DNA of 64,000 nt. Origin: Rhodoluna sp. KAS3. GTDB taxonomy: Bacteria > Actinomycetota > Actinomycetes > Actinomycetales > Microbacteriaceae. The notes under the pieces were generated by a model. That model ran no database searches. It was not told the DNA's origin and worked only from the letters and a program-made list of their open reading frames with translations. The DNA is taken from assembly GCF_026000575.1 (NCBI RefSeq), contig NZ_AP026910.1:1-64000 (forward strand), written 5' to 3'. Position numbers and translations under genes: made by a program. Below are positions 48,187-57,460 of the stretch, piece by piece. Within the stretch, counting starts at the first letter, position 1. The number at the start of each line of letters is the position of its first letter.

Positions 48187-49144
48187 TAGTCACCGCGCGC
48201 GGTTGAACTTCAAACTCTACCTCTAGGACAACCCCCATTGGGTCGCCATCCAGCTGAATGAAGACTGGGTTATCCGGCGTGACTCTTATCTTTTTGCCGT
48301 TTAGATTCTCGAGAGTTTTTACGTCGGCCGTGGCATCAATCAGGTGCCTAAGTTGACGGTTTTCGCGCAGTGAATTTATCCACGTAACACGACCCCAAAA
48401 ATCAATCCAGTTCCAGAACCGGCGCGGCCCAACTGCTGCAACATCCAGCAACCCGTCATCAAGGCTGGCATCGGGCATCAGGGTAATTCGTCCGGGCAAC
48501 CACCCAGCGTTTCCGATGATCAGCGATACAACTTTGAGGCGCCGTGGTTCACGGTTATCAACCGAGACGAGCATCCGCTCAAACAATGTTGGCAGAGCTC
48601 TCAAACCGCCTTCAACATAGGCCACCCAGCCAATTGCACGCTTAAGTTTTGGGTCGGTTTTCTGCATGATTTTTGCATCCAGACCAACGCCAGCCATGAC
48701 CGAAAATACCTTCTCGGCTCGGGCGCCATCCTCAAAAATAATTCGCGCCAAACCCAGATCAATCGGGTGCCGGTTGCCGACCAATCCGCGCCTCACGGCC
48801 GTGGTCAAATCGCTGAGGTCGATGCTCAGATTTCGGGCCAAAACATTGCCCGTGCCCGCAGGCAAAATACCCAACGTCACTCGGTCGCTCAGTCCGTTCA
48901 GCGTGATGGCCTCGACCACCTCGCGAACCGTGCCGTCACCTCCGCCAACCAAAATGTGGGTCGCGTTCTGCGCAATCGCTCGCAGAGCTTGGGGTCCACC
49001 GCGCTCGGTGGCTGAGGTTGGCAGCCAAAGCGTAGGCTCCCAGCCAAGTGGCAACAGGGTCAAATTCACGGCAGCCGAAAGTTTGTGTCGATTGATTTTC
49101 CCCGGGTAGTAGATCACCGCCGCGCGGTTTTTCTTTGCTGCCAT
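48176..49144 (-). CDS. Diacylglycerol/sphingosine kinase-family lipid kinase
   Basis: A 322-aa protein of the DAGK catalytic family. The nucleotide-binding motif VGGGDGTVREVVEA is near residue 67 and GILPAGTGNVLARNL near 95. The C-terminal domain includes GWLPGRITLMPDASLDDG. It should phosphorylate a lipid such as diacylglycerol for phospholipid recycling; the exact lipid is unknown. It is divergent from serS, 50 bases apart. Confidence 0.9.
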   Translation of the reverse strand: MAAKKNRAAVIYYPGKINRHKLSAAVNLTLLPLGWEPTLWLPTSATERGGPQALRAIAQNATHILVGGGDGTVREVVEAITLNGLSDRVTLGILPAGTGNVLARNLSIDLSDLTTAVRRGLVGNRHPIDLGLARIIFEDGARAEKVFSVMAGVGLDAKIMQKTDPKLKRAIGWVAYVEGGLRALPTLFERMLVSVDNREPRRLKVVSLIIGNAGWLPGRITLMPDASLDDGLLDVAAVGPRRFWNWIDFWGRVTWINSLRENRQLRHLIDATADVKTLENLNGKKIRVTPDNPVFIQLDGDPMGVVLEVEFEVQPRAVTIRL

Positions 49145-49194
49145 GTCATCAGCCTAACCAAGCCCAAGCAGCAAGCAAGCGGTAACCTTGAAGG

Positions 49195-50457
49195 GTGATT
49201 GACCTAAACCTGCTTAGAGAAAACCCGGATGCCGTTAAGGCCTCGCAGCGTGCCCGCGGAAACGATGAGTCGCTTGTTGATCAAGCCGTTGCCGCTGACG
49301 CAAATTGGCGCAAGCAACTGCAGGAGTTTGAAGCTCTGAGGGCCGAGCAAAATGCGGCTGCCAAACTGGTTGGTTCAGCGTCAAAAGAAGACCGCCCTGC
49401 GCTCATCGCAGCCGGTCAGGTTTTGGCCGAAAAGGTTAAGGCCGCCAACGAGATTGCCAACGCAGCCCAGGCCACACTCGATGCCATCATCTGGAAAATC
49501 GAGAACGTTGTAATTGAGGGCATTCCTTCTGGCGGCGAAGAAAACTTCACCGTAATTAAAGAGGTCGGCACCAAAGCAACTTTTGATTTTGAACCGCGTG
49601 ACCACGTTGCGCTGGGTGAGCTTCTGGACATCATCGACATTGAGCGCGGTGTCAAAGTAGCGGGCTCACGTTTTTACTTTCTGAAGGGTTGGGGCGCCCG
49701 GCTAGAGCTTGCCATGATGAACATGGCTCTGGACCTAGCTGCCAAAAATGATTTCACCGCACTGATCACCCCAACGCTGGTTCGCCCAGAGGTAATGGCC
49801 GGCACCGGTTTCTTGGGTGAGCACGCAGACGAGATTTATTACCTTCCTGCAGATGACCTTTACCTGACCGGCACCTCAGAGGTTGCCCTAGCTGGTTACC
49901 ACCGCGATGAAATCATCGACCTTTCAAATGGCCCACTGCGTTACGCCGGATGGAGCACGTGCTACCGTCGCGAAGCCGGTTCTGCTGGCCGAGATACCCG
50001 CGGAATTTTGCGCGTTCACCAGTTCAACAAGCTCGAAATGTTCAGCTACATCAAACCTGAAGATGCCGAGCAGGAGCACCTCAAGCTTCTGGCATTTGAA
50101 GAAGCAATGTTGCAGGCCTGCGAGTTGTCGTACCGAGTAATTGACACTGCAGCCGGTGACCTAGGTTCATCTGCTGCCCGCAAGTATGACTCTGAGGCTT
50201 GGGTGCCAAGCCAGCAGACCTACCGAGAGCTAACTTCAAGCTCAAACTGCACGACTTATCAGGCCCGCCGCCTCAACGTTCGTTACCGCGATGAAAACGG
50301 CAAGACCCAGACGGCTGCCACTTTGAACGGAACCTTGGCAACCACTCGTTGGTTGGTTGCAATTCTCGAAACCCACCAGCAGGCTGACGGTTCGGTTCGA
50401 ATTCCAGCAGCACTGCGCCCTTACCTTGGTGGCCAAGAATTTATCTCTCCTAAATGA
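49195..50457 (+). CDS. serS: Seryl-tRNA synthetase
   Basis: A 420-aa class II synthetase charging tRNA-Ser. The N-terminal coiled-coil arm (about residues 30-105) recognises the long variable arm. The core holds motif 2 ([20 protein letters not shown], about 254-273), the TSEVAL segment and motif 3 ([15 protein letters not shown]). It starts at GTG 49195 after AAGG. Two tRNA-Ser genes lie within 5 kb downstream. The stop overlaps the HAD gene as ATGA. Confidence 0.97.
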   Translation: MIDLNLLRENPDAVKASQRARGNDESLVDQAVAADANWRKQLQEFEALRAEQNAAAKLVGSASKEDRPALIAAGQVLAEKVKAANEIANAAQATLDAIIWKIENVVIEGIPSGGEENFTVIKEVGTKATFDFEPRDHVALGELLDIIDIERGVKVAGSRFYFLKGWGARLELAMMNMALDLAAKNDFTALITPTLVRPEVMAGTGFLGEHADEIYYLPADDLYLTGTSEVALAGYHRDEIIDLSNGPLRYAGWSTCYRREAGSAGRDTRGILRVHQFNKLEMFSYIKPEDAEQEHLKLLAFEEAMLQACELSYRVIDTAAGDLGSSAARKYDSEAWVPSQQTYRELTSSSNCTTYQARRLNVRYRDENGKTQTAATLNGTLATTRWLVAILETHQQADGSVRIPAALRPYLGGQEFISPK

Positions 50458-51299
50458 CCAAAGCAACCGGCAACGATCGCTGGCTGATCGGCATTGACAT
50501 CGATGGCACGCTTGTGCACGACGACGGCTTTTTGTCGCCGGTCGTGGTTGAGCAGGTTCAGCGGGTTCGCGAACTGGGTCACGAGGTAATTGTTGCCACT
50601 GGCCGAAGTGCGGCCAATGCCATTCCGGTGGTTCGCGATGTGGGCATTCAGCATGGAATCAGCATTTGTTCAAACGGTGCGGTGACTGTAGAAGTTGACC
50701 CTGCGCATGAACGGGGCTTCACTACCCGTGAGGTCATTACCTTTGAGCCGGCAGAGGTTTTGCGCGAGCTGATCGAGCACCTGCCCGAAGCTCATTTTGC
50801 CGTTGAGGACATCGATGGCAGTTACCGTTTTCACCGCCCATTTCCGGCCTATGCCCTTGGTGACCTAAACCACGAGACTCCGCTCGAAGACTTGATGGCT
50901 CACCCGGTAAGTCGCATCGTAGTTTTGTCACCAAACCATGAGGTCGATGAGTTCACCGCGCTAATTTCGAAGGTCGGCTTGCAGTCGGTTTCGTATGCCA
51001 TCGGATACAGCGCTTGGCTAGACATTGCCCCAGCCGGGGTCAATAAGGCCTCGGCGCTTGAGGTGCAGCGCGCTGCTCTTGGAATCAACCCAGCTCAGGT
51101 CATCACCATTGGCGATGGTCATAATGACGTTGAGATGTTTGAATGGGCCCGCCAGGGTGGCGGTTTGGCTTTTGCCATGGGCCAGGCACCAGAGGCCGTA
51201 AAGGCTCGAGCCACCGCGGTTACAGCTGCGGTTGAAGACAATGGTGTGGCTCAGGTACTCGCAGGATTCGAAGGAATCTTGTTCAGCCGCGAGGCCTAA
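50454..51299 (+). CDS. Cof-type HAD hydrolase (phosphatase)
   Basis: A 281-aa HAD phosphatase with motif [13 protein letters not shown] near residue 13, motif II in VATGRS, the Lys of motif III near 196 (GVNKASAL) and motif [12 protein letters not shown] near 219. The large cap of the Cof/IIB type fits sugar-phosphate or nucleotide cofactor substrates. It is coupled to serS by a 4-base overlap, a common actinobacterial pairing. Confidence 0.92.
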   Translation: MTKATGNDRWLIGIDIDGTLVHDDGFLSPVVVEQVQRVRELGHEVIVATGRSAANAIPVVRDVGIQHGISICSNGAVTVEVDPAHERGFTTREVITFEPAEVLRELIEHLPEAHFAVEDIDGSYRFHRPFPAYALGDLNHETPLEDLMAHPVSRIVVLSPNHEVDEFTALISKVGLQSVSYAIGYSAWLDIAPAGVNKASALEVQRAALGINPAQVITIGDGHNDVEMFEWARQGGGLAFAMGQAPEAVKARATAVTAAVEDNGVAQVLAGFEGILFSREA

Positions 51300-51310
51300 A
51301 AATCTTTCTT

Positions 51311-51339
51311 TAGACAACCCTGCGTTTTTCAGGTAAAGT
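51311..51339 (+). promoter_or_regulatory. Promoter of tRNA-Ser(UGA)
   Basis: A -35 TAGACA (51311-51316) and -10 TAAAGT (51334-51339) are separated by 17 bases. The -10 is the same hexamer as that of the tRNA-Ile promoter. The predicted start is about 3 bases before the tRNA. Confidence 0.65.
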
Positions 51340-51348
51340 GGATCATAC

Positions 51349-51437
51349 GGAAGCGTGCCGGAGCGGCCGAACGGAACAGTCTTGAAAACTGTCGTCGTTA
51401 ATAGCGACCGTGGGTTCAAATCCCACCGCTTCCTCCA
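51349..51437 (+). tRNA. tRNA-Ser (anticodon UGA)
   Basis: Acceptor GGAAGCG pairs with CGCTTCC. The anticodon arm ACAGT-CTTGAAA-ACTGT reads TGA. A long variable arm (CGTCGTTAATAGCGACC) marks a class II tRNA, and CCA is encoded at 51435-51437. Confidence 0.96.
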
Positions 51438-51440
51438 GTA

Positions 51441-51467
51441 AAACCCTCGAGTCTCTCGAGGGTTTTT
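51441..51467 (+). terminator. Terminator of tRNA-Ser(UGA)
   Basis: The perfect 11-bp stem AAACCCTCGAG/CTCGAGGGTTT with loop TCT is followed by TT. It begins 4 bases after the encoded CCA. Confidence 0.88.
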
Positions 51468-51531
51468 CTTTACCTGTTAATTTCCTTGGAGCCCTGTCTA
51501 TCTTGGGCCAGTCAACTTAAACTAGAAGTTC

Positions 51532-52746
51532 ATGAAAAAGCCAGAACTCTTCGCGCGCCACGGGCGCATCCGTGTGCAATCAAAAGCCAGCGCATTCTGG
51601 GGTTTGTTCTTCAAAGCCGTGGGCATGCTCACCGGCGTTGCCGTTGCTATTGTCGGCATCTCTGTATGGGAGATCAGCAACACCATCAAGAACAATGGCA
51701 TTGAAATTGCCGGCGCCACCGCCTTGACCCAAGCTGACCTCGATGGCCCAATCAACATGCTTTTGGTTGGAAGCGACACCCGCGAAGGCCAGGGTGGCGG
51801 CTACGGTAACGACACATCGGTGTTGGCAGACGTAATCATCTTGCTTCACATTTCAGCTGACCGTAAAAATGCGGTTGCCTTGAGTTTTCCGCGCGACCTG
51901 CTAGTACCTTGGCCTGCTTGCCCAAGCACCTCAAACCCGCCGGGCCCTGGTTACCTAGCTCAAAGCCTTGGCCAAATCAATGCCACGATTGCTAACGGCG
52001 GCCCAGGCTGCACGCTGTTGACCGTTGAGCAGCTAACCGGTGTCGACATTCCATACCTGGCCATGATCGACTTCAAGGGTGTAATCGAGATGTCAAACGC
52101 CATCGGTGGTGTTGATGTTTGTGTTGCCGAGGAAATCAGTGACCCGTACACCCAGACCTACCTTCAGCCGGGCGAATACACGCTTTCAGGCAAGGCAGCC
52201 CTTCAGTTCTTGCGCACCCGTCACGGTGTTGGCGATGGCTCAGACCTCAGCCGCATTAGTAACCAGCAGAGCTTCTTGACCTCTCTGGTTCGCAAGGTAA
52301 AGAGCCAGGGCGTTCTGTCTAACCCGGTATACCTTTACTCGCTGGCAAGTGCCGCGGCTAGAAACATGCAGTTGAGCGAGAGCCTGACTGACGTCAACGT
52401 AATGGTGGCTCTGGCTAGTGCACTCAAAGATGTCGAGCTCGACAAAATTACCTTCTTGCAGGTGCCTAGCCGCGGTGGCCTGCCAAAGCCATACTCAGGT
52501 CGCGTTGCTCCTATTTACGAGCAGGCCAATGTCTTGTTCAGCAAAATCGCCAACGATGAGCCACTTCTTGTAAGCGGTTCCAACACCGGTAGCGGCTCGG
52601 TCGTGGCTAGCCCGGCACCGTCATCATCGGCAAGTGCCAGCCCAAGCCCAAGTGCTTCAAGCTCAGCAAGCCCAAGCCCATCGGCTGAGGTATTGCCTGA
52701 TTGGGCCCGAGGCACCAACGCTGCGGTCACCACCTGCTCTGGTTAA
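51532..52746 (+). CDS. LytR-CpsA-Psr (LCP) family glycopolymer ligase
   Basis: A 404-aa protein with a cytosolic start, one helix (about 22-45) and an extracellular LCP domain. That domain has the conserved INMLLVGSDTREGQ near residue 82, the SFPRDLLV Arg/Asp motif near 124 and the LQFLRTRHGVGDGSDLSRISNQQ stretch near 224. LCP enzymes attach glycopolymers such as teichoic acid or arabinogalactan to peptidoglycan. The C-terminal 50 residues are a Ser/Ala/Pro low-complexity tail. Confidence 0.93.
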   Translation: MKKPELFARHGRIRVQSKASAFWGLFFKAVGMLTGVAVAIVGISVWEISNTIKNNGIEIAGATALTQADLDGPINMLLVGSDTREGQGGGYGNDTSVLADVIILLHISADRKNAVALSFPRDLLVPWPACPSTSNPPGPGYLAQSLGQINATIANGGPGCTLLTVEQLTGVDIPYLAMIDFKGVIEMSNAIGGVDVCVAEEISDPYTQTYLQPGEYTLSGKAALQFLRTRHGVGDGSDLSRISNQQSFLTSLVRKVKSQGVLSNPVYLYSLASAAARNMQLSESLTDVNVMVALASALKDVELDKITFLQVPSRGGLPKPYSGRVAPIYEQANVLFSKIANDEPLLVSGSNTGSGSVVASPAPSSSASASPSPSASSSASPSPSAEVLPDWARGTNAAVTTCSG

Positions 52747-52824
52747 CTTACATTTCTGTAAGCGCTAGGCATGGTTAGATTAAGTACTTTTATCAACGCT
52801 CTTTTTTGAACCCGAGGTAGAACT

Positions 52825-54486
52825 ATGGCTGAGCACACTTTCCTGCGTGGACCAAAAGACTGGTGGCGTCAAGCTGTCGTTTACCAGATCTATCCAAGAA
52901 GCTACGCCGACCAGAATGGTGATGGCATTGGTGACCTAAAGGGCATAACCAGCCGCGTTCCTTATCTAAAAGAACTCGGTGTCGACGCTGTTTGGTTGAG
53001 CCCGTTCTACCCTTCAGAACTTGCTGACGGTGGTTACGACGTTGCCGACTACCGCAACATCGACCCTCGCATCGGAACTCTCGAAGAGTTCGACGAGATG
53101 CTTGAGGCTCTGCACGCAGTTGGTATCCGTGTGTTTGTTGACGTAGTGCCAAACCACTCATCAGACCAGCACGAATGGTTCCAGGCTGCTCTCAAGGCGC
53201 CTAAGGGTTCACCAGAGCGTGACCGCTACATCTTCCGCGACGGCAAGGGTGCCAACGGAGAGATCCGTCCGTCAGAGTTGGCCAGCCACTTTGGCCCAAC
53301 CGGTTGGACTCGCATCACCGAGCCAGATGGCACTCCAGGCCAGTGGTACATGCACCTGTTTGCCAAGGAGCAGCCTGACCTCAACTGGGACAACCAAGAG
53401 GTCCGCGATGACTTCATCAAGACCATGCGTTTCTGGTCTGACCGCGGTGTCGACGGCTACCGCATCGATGTTGCTCACGCACTGGTCAAAAACCTCAAAG
53501 ACGGCCACCTGCCTGCCCGCACCAGCTTTGACCTGTCAGCCATGAAAAATGATGGCACCGATGACCTCTTTGACCGCGATGAAGTTCACGAGATTTACAA
53601 GTCATGGCGCCAGGTTTACAACGAGTACGACCCACCGCGCGTTGCAGTTGCTGAGGCCTGGGTTCACGCCAACCGCCGTGCACGCTATGCCAGCGAAGAA
53701 GGCCTTGGTCAGTCGTTTAGCTTTGACCTAGCGTTCGAGCCTTGGAATGCCAAGAAGTTCCACGACACTATTGCTTACAACTTGGCTGCCTCTGAAAAGA
53801 CTGGTTCTTCGAACACCTGGGTTTTCTCAAACCACGACGTTATTCGCCACGCAACGCGTTTTGGTCTAGACGCCGAGTCTCTGAGCAACCTGCCTAAGTG
53901 GTTCCGTTCAGCAGATCGCGAATCAAAGATCAACAAGCCGCTAGGTTTGGCTCGTGCTCGCGCTGCCACCATGCTGATTTTGGCGCTACCGGGCTCGACA
54001 TACCTCTACCAGGGTGAAGAGCTGGGTCTGCACGAGCCATTGAACATTCCTTCGGACCAGATGCAAGACCCGCAGTGGTTCCGCAGTGAGGGTTCAATTA
54101 GCCGCGATGGTTGCCGTGTCCCGATGCCTTGGACCTCAACCGGTTCATCGTTTGGGTTTGGCCCTGGCGGTTCTCACCTGCCGCAGCCTGAGTGGTTCAA
54201 AGATGTAAACGTTCAGAAGCAAGATGGCGTTGCCGGCTCAACCCTTGAGCTTTACCGCACCGCGCTGATGATTCGTAAGGGTCTAGTCTGTGCCGAAAAG
54301 TTGACCTGGAACAAACACTGGTTCAACTCAAACGTGCTCGACTTTACTCGTCCAAACGGCTGGCGTTCGGTCACCAACTTTGGCAACCGCTCGGTCAAGT
54401 TGCCAAAGGGCAAGGTCTTGCTGAGCAGTGGGCCGCTAGAAGGCAACCGCCTTCCTGGCAACACCACCGTTTGGTTGCAGTCCTAG
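52825..54486 (+). CDS. GH13-family alpha-glucosidase
   Basis: A 553-aa glycoside hydrolase hydrolysing alpha-glucosidic bonds in oligosaccharides. The family 13 regions are DVVPNHSSDQHEWF, the nucleophile Asp in DGYRIDVAHAL, acid/base Glu in VAVAEAWVHA and FSNHDVIRH. The start WWRQAVVYQIYPRSY is typical of oligo-1,6-glucosidase or maltase types. No signal peptide is seen, so it is cytosolic. The preceding spacer has a 6-bp palindrome (CTTACA-TTTC-TGTAAG) that could be an operator or a terminator remnant. Confidence 0.95.
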   Translation: MAEHTFLRGPKDWWRQAVVYQIYPRSYADQNGDGIGDLKGITSRVPYLKELGVDAVWLSPFYPSELADGGYDVADYRNIDPRIGTLEEFDEMLEALHAVGIRVFVDVVPNHSSDQHEWFQAALKAPKGSPERDRYIFRDGKGANGEIRPSELASHFGPTGWTRITEPDGTPGQWYMHLFAKEQPDLNWDNQEVRDDFIKTMRFWSDRGVDGYRIDVAHALVKNLKDGHLPARTSFDLSAMKNDGTDDLFDRDEVHEIYKSWRQVYNEYDPPRVAVAEAWVHANRRARYASEEGLGQSFSFDLAFEPWNAKKFHDTIAYNLAASEKTGSSNTWVFSNHDVIRHATRFGLDAESLSNLPKWFRSADRESKINKPLGLARARAATMLILALPGSTYLYQGEELGLHEPLNIPSDQMQDPQWFRSEGSISRDGCRVPMPWTSTGSSFGFGPGGSHLPQPEWFKDVNVQKQDGVAGSTLELYRTALMIRKGLVCAEKLTWNKHWFNSNVLDFTRPNGWRSVTNFGNRSVKLPKGKVLLSSGPLEGNRLPGNTTVWLQS

Positions 54487-54541
54487 TTTTAGTCTTGGGT
54501 TTCGGTCGGGTTTAGTTTTCGACTAAACTAGACCAGTCCGT

Positions 54542-54636
<95 letters not shown>

Positions 54637-54756
54637 CGGATGATCTACCAGGTCTTTAGCAAGCCTGGGGTTTACAAGCGTCGCAAGACCACGTAAACTA
54701 TCAAAGTTGCCTAGGCAACACCAACTAACAAAGCAGCAGGTTTTTGGCTTGCGAAT

Positions 54757-54829
54757 GCGTTTGTAGCTCAACGGATAGAGCATCTGACTACGGATCAGAA
54801 GGTTGGGGGTTCGAGTCCCTCCAAGCGCA
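54757..54829 (+). tRNA. tRNA-Arg (anticodon ACG)
   Basis: Acceptor GCGTTTG pairs with CAAGCGC (G-U pairs). Anticodon stem TCTGA/TCAGA surrounds loop CTACGGA, and the T arm is GGGGG-TTCGAGT-CCCTC. No CCA is encoded (CGA follows discriminator A), unlike the other tRNAs here. The 120 bases before it contain a 14-bp perfect palindrome GTTGCCTAGGCAAC at 54706-54719. Confidence 0.95.
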
Positions 54830-54831
54830 CG

Positions 54832-54864
54832 AAACCCGGTTTCTTCTCACGAGAGCCGGGTTTT
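54832..54864 (+). terminator. Terminator of tRNA-Arg(ACG)
   Basis: AAACCCGG (54832-54839) pairs with CCGGGTTT (54856-54863), with a 16-base loop and T residues after. The right half of this terminator recurs as copies at 55541 and 57354. Confidence 0.82.
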
Positions 54865-54874
54865 CTTTTACCCC
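54847..54874 (+). repeat. Terminator-tail direct repeat, copy 1
   Basis: 28 bases starting TCACGAGAGCCGGG and ending TTTTACCCC, within and just beyond the tRNA-Arg terminator. It is identical to 57354-57381. Confidence 0.85.
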
Positions 54875-54899
54875 GGGGTCTGGTTAATCTCCAGTATTT

Positions 54900-55352
54900 C
54901 TAGCGACAGCTGTGATTGCGCCAGCGCACCTTGAAAACCTCTTCGGCGGATCTTCCCTGGAGTGCGCGCCTATACATTGAGGCCTTGACGCTGCGATTTA
55001 TCACGTGCCCGTCTGTCGACAGGTCAAGGTACTGGCCACGAACCTCGTAATCGCCACCCAATTCCCGTTCCAACTTGAACTTCAAAGCGAGTGCCGACTC
55101 GTTCAACTTTTTCAGCGTCTCCAAATTATCGACATAGAAGTTATCCGTGACTTTGCAATCGTGAATTGACTCCTTGAATTGTTTGTTCAGCGCGTAGGCT
55201 TCGAGTTTCAAACCCTCTGAGATTGGCGCAAGTTCTGGCAAGTCACCGATTTCGTTTCGAAACCAAAGCGGCCAAGTTATCCAAGGCTCAATGCAAATGT
55301 CAACGGCAATCCGTTTGCGGTCCATCATCGGTTTGAAGAGGTTGCGTTTCAT
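54900..55352 (-). CDS. Hypothetical protein of the tRNA-Arg islet
   Basis: The 150-aa protein belongs to no recognised family. It has an excellent ribosome site (AAGGAGGT before the ATG) and a normal amino-acid mix with charged, probably helical stretches (about residues 50-95, LKLEAYALNKQFKESI and ETLKKLNESALALKFKLE). It has no signal peptide or membrane helix, contains two Cys (one near the C terminus) and ends in basic residues. It stands alone between repeat copies 1 and 2. Recent acquisition is inferred from context. Confidence 0.65.
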   Translation of the reverse strand: MKRNLFKPMMDRKRIAVDICIEPWITWPLWFRNEIGDLPELAPISEGLKLEAYALNKQFKESIHDCKVTDNFYVDNLETLKKLNESALALKFKLERELGGDYEVRGQYLDLSTDGHVINRSVKASMYRRALQGRSAEEVFKVRWRNHSCR

Positions 55353-55590
55353 AGTTACCTCCTTGAATTATCCTTCCGCTCAGACGCACTTAGACGCATG
55401 ACTGGATCCGATGACCACTAATCGCTTGTTTGTGACATGGCCGAGCATAATTTACCTCGTGCTCGCCACCTTCGATGAACGCGATGGCTTTTCAAGTTCC
55501 CGAGTCAAAGCGCGACCCAACCACGGATCGACTCCCCAACCACGAGAGCCGGGTTTTTTCTATTAACATCTAATTTCAACGGGGGTTGAA
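55353..55590. other. Gap between the two islet genes
   Basis: No gene is seen. The gap holds the second terminator-tail copy near 55534-55557. It should also carry the divergent promoters for both islet genes, but no convincing promoter was identified. Confidence 0.5.
55541..55557 (+). repeat. Terminator-tail direct repeat, copy 2 (partial)
   Basis: CACGAGAGCCGGGTTTT matches copies 1 and 3 over 17 bases. It is preceded by CCCCAAC, close to the CCCCAAT before copy 3. The left arm of the original hairpin is missing, so it cannot fold as the tRNA-Arg terminator does. Confidence 0.75.
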
Positions 55591-57330
55591 ATGAGATCAG
55601 AACATATCGATCAGTTGGTCAAGCTGTATCGCCTTGCTGTCAAAATGGCGTGGATCACTGTCGGCTTGAGCCTCTTAGCCATCCTGTTTCAAACTTGCTC
55701 ATTCTGGCTGCCCGATTCCACTTGTTCCGCTCTAGGCGGTGGCCCTTCTTTTGTCTCGTACCTAACGTTGCCAACTGCCCTAATCGCCGTGTGGAAGCTG
55801 CGCTGGGCACTTAAAACGGCTACTAGCTTGACTGAATTGAGTGCCGACAGCGAAGAACAGGTGCGGGCTTCGTACCAACGGCTCTGGAATTTTCAGACTA
55901 ATGCTGGCGCACTTGTGACAACCGGTGCTGTAATTATGATTCCGCTTGCCATCCCAGCATTAATGTTGGGGCTTGCAGGTGGCACAGCCGTTTTTGCTCT
56001 ATTTGGCGGTGCTTGGTTGCACATGCGCGCGCGCAAACTAAACCGCGAGATTGCTTCGCCTCAACCTGCCTCAAGGGGCACCGGCGAAGCACCCGATTTA
56101 GAACACACTTCCAATGCATCACAAATCGAACCCCAGGCCGGATTAGTGCCACTGGTTGTTGGATCTTCGCTCCTCGCCCTCAATGTGATTATCGAGATTA
56201 GTTTTACCAACGACCTGCGGGGAATTCCAACTTTCTACGGCACACCATCAAATACCAACGCCGGCATCAGTATGACCATGGGCTTATCCACTTTTCTCGA
56301 CATCCTAGCTTTTAGCACCATCGGTTTAGCCATGTTGATCTATGCGATTGTGATAAAAAAGCGCATAAGTAAAAGACGCCTTTGGGTAATCGTCGGCATC
56401 ACCGTGGTTCAACTGCTTTTTGTTCAAGCTCAACTTGCGCCAGTTATAGCCCGTGGGCTTGGGCCCAACGCTGCTGGTGCAAAGCTGGTCAGTCAGATGG
56501 ATGCCTCTGCTCGAACAATGGAATGGATTCAAACCCAAGACTTGCCCAAAGGCTTTGAAGGTGCTGAGCCAAACTACTACCAAGAAGAGGTAAACGCACG
56601 CTGGAGCGCGCAGTCTATGCCATTAAACGAAGACTCTTTGGAGCGCATCTGTGAAAGCGTGATTTCATACGCAATCGATCTGGGTGCAACCGATTGGGCC
56701 GACAAGCATTCGAAAACTACTGGCGCGGTAACCGATCCAATAGGAACAAAGGCTGGTTGTTTGTCGGCGCTAAACGGTTATCCGAAGTTGAAAGTTCAGC
56801 GGCACGCGGTTGCTTCACCTGAGTTCATACTGGCTGGAACCTCGAAAGATGGGGATGGTAGCCCTTTCGCGGTCCAGCTGACCTTACTCAAACAGGGTTC
56901 GTTAGGCGATAGCCCAAACGCATGGATTTATGAACTTAGGATTCACACCACATACAACGAAGACCCTTTGACGTTTTCTGGTGGGTTAGCTCAAGGCGAT
57001 ATAGAAATTAATGACCTCTTAACCCTGATTGGGCAAGAGCGCTTAGCGAACCCAGATAGGAACCCCACGGATCCCGTTTTTGTGAGGGAAATCCTGAAGT
57101 CCTATAGCCACCCGCTAGACATCCAAGTCGTTGAATCCACTCCAGGAGTGGCCAATCGTCTTGACCTGACTAACTCGGAGGGGTTGCACATCTGCTTGGC
57201 GATTGACCCCTGGGACGAAGCCGAGCACGGCATAGAAGATCCGGGATATGGCTACGGGTTTGGCTTCATGGAAGACCTAAATGTGCTCAAAGGGTATGGC
57301 AACGCTATTGAGGGTGGCTGCAAGAAGTAG
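55591..57330 (+). CDS. Unrecognised multi-helix membrane protein of the islet
   Basis: The 579-aa protein has hydrophobic helices near residues 18-38, 48-68, 105-122, 126-145, 190-205, 232-255 and 263-282. A soluble, probably extracytoplasmic C-terminal half (about 300-579) follows. The ribosome site GGGGGTTG precedes the ATG. The C-terminal half has no catalytic motif that I recognise; Cys residues occur near 348, 374 and the C terminus. It ends 23 bases before repeat copy 3. No family assignment is made. Confidence 0.7.
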   Translation: MRSEHIDQLVKLYRLAVKMAWITVGLSLLAILFQTCSFWLPDSTCSALGGGPSFVSYLTLPTALIAVWKLRWALKTATSLTELSADSEEQVRASYQRLWNFQTNAGALVTTGAVIMIPLAIPALMLGLAGGTAVFALFGGAWLHMRARKLNREIASPQPASRGTGEAPDLEHTSNASQIEPQAGLVPLVVGSSLLALNVIIEISFTNDLRGIPTFYGTPSNTNAGISMTMGLSTFLDILAFSTIGLAMLIYAIVIKKRISKRRLWVIVGITVVQLLFVQAQLAPVIARGLGPNAAGAKLVSQMDASARTMEWIQTQDLPKGFEGAEPNYYQEEVNARWSAQSMPLNEDSLERICESVISYAIDLGATDWADKHSKTTGAVTDPIGTKAGCLSALNGYPKLKVQRHAVASPEFILAGTSKDGDGSPFAVQLTLLKQGSLGDSPNAWIYELRIHTTYNEDPLTFSGGLAQGDIEINDLLTLIGQERLANPDRNPTDPVFVREILKSYSHPLDIQVVESTPGVANRLDLTNSEGLHICLAIDPWDEAEHGIEDPGYGYGFGFMEDLNVLKGYGNAIEGGCKK

Positions 57331-57353
57331 TCCAGCACTAAATCGCACCCCAA

Positions 57354-57381
57354 TCACGAGAGCCGGGTTTTCTTTTACCCC
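57354..57381 (+). repeat. Terminator-tail direct repeat, copy 3
   Basis: The exact 28-base duplicate of 54847-54874, 2507 bases downstream, again without the left arm of the hairpin. It marks the right boundary of the islet. Confidence 0.85.
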
Positions 57382-57460
57382 TGAGCAGACCTATTCTTTA
57401 CTCGTTGATTGTGTCAAAAACCCGATGAAGTTTCCGTCGGTCCTCAGATAGGAACCCACA

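Larger units (their letters stand above)
54847..57381. mobile_element. Two-gene islet bracketed by terminator-tail repeats
   Basis: The 2.5-kb segment between exact 28-bp direct repeats holds two unrecognised genes on opposite strands and a third partial repeat copy between them. It sits directly behind a tRNA-Arg gene, a common integration hot spot. No integrase or transposase is encoded, so mobilisation would be in trans or by recombination between terminators. The mobile character is inferred. Confidence 0.4.

Noticed and set aside
54757-57381. Complete integrative element with integrase at tRNA-Arg
   Set aside because: No integrase, excisionase or tRNA 3'-end duplication is present. Only the terminator tail is repeated.
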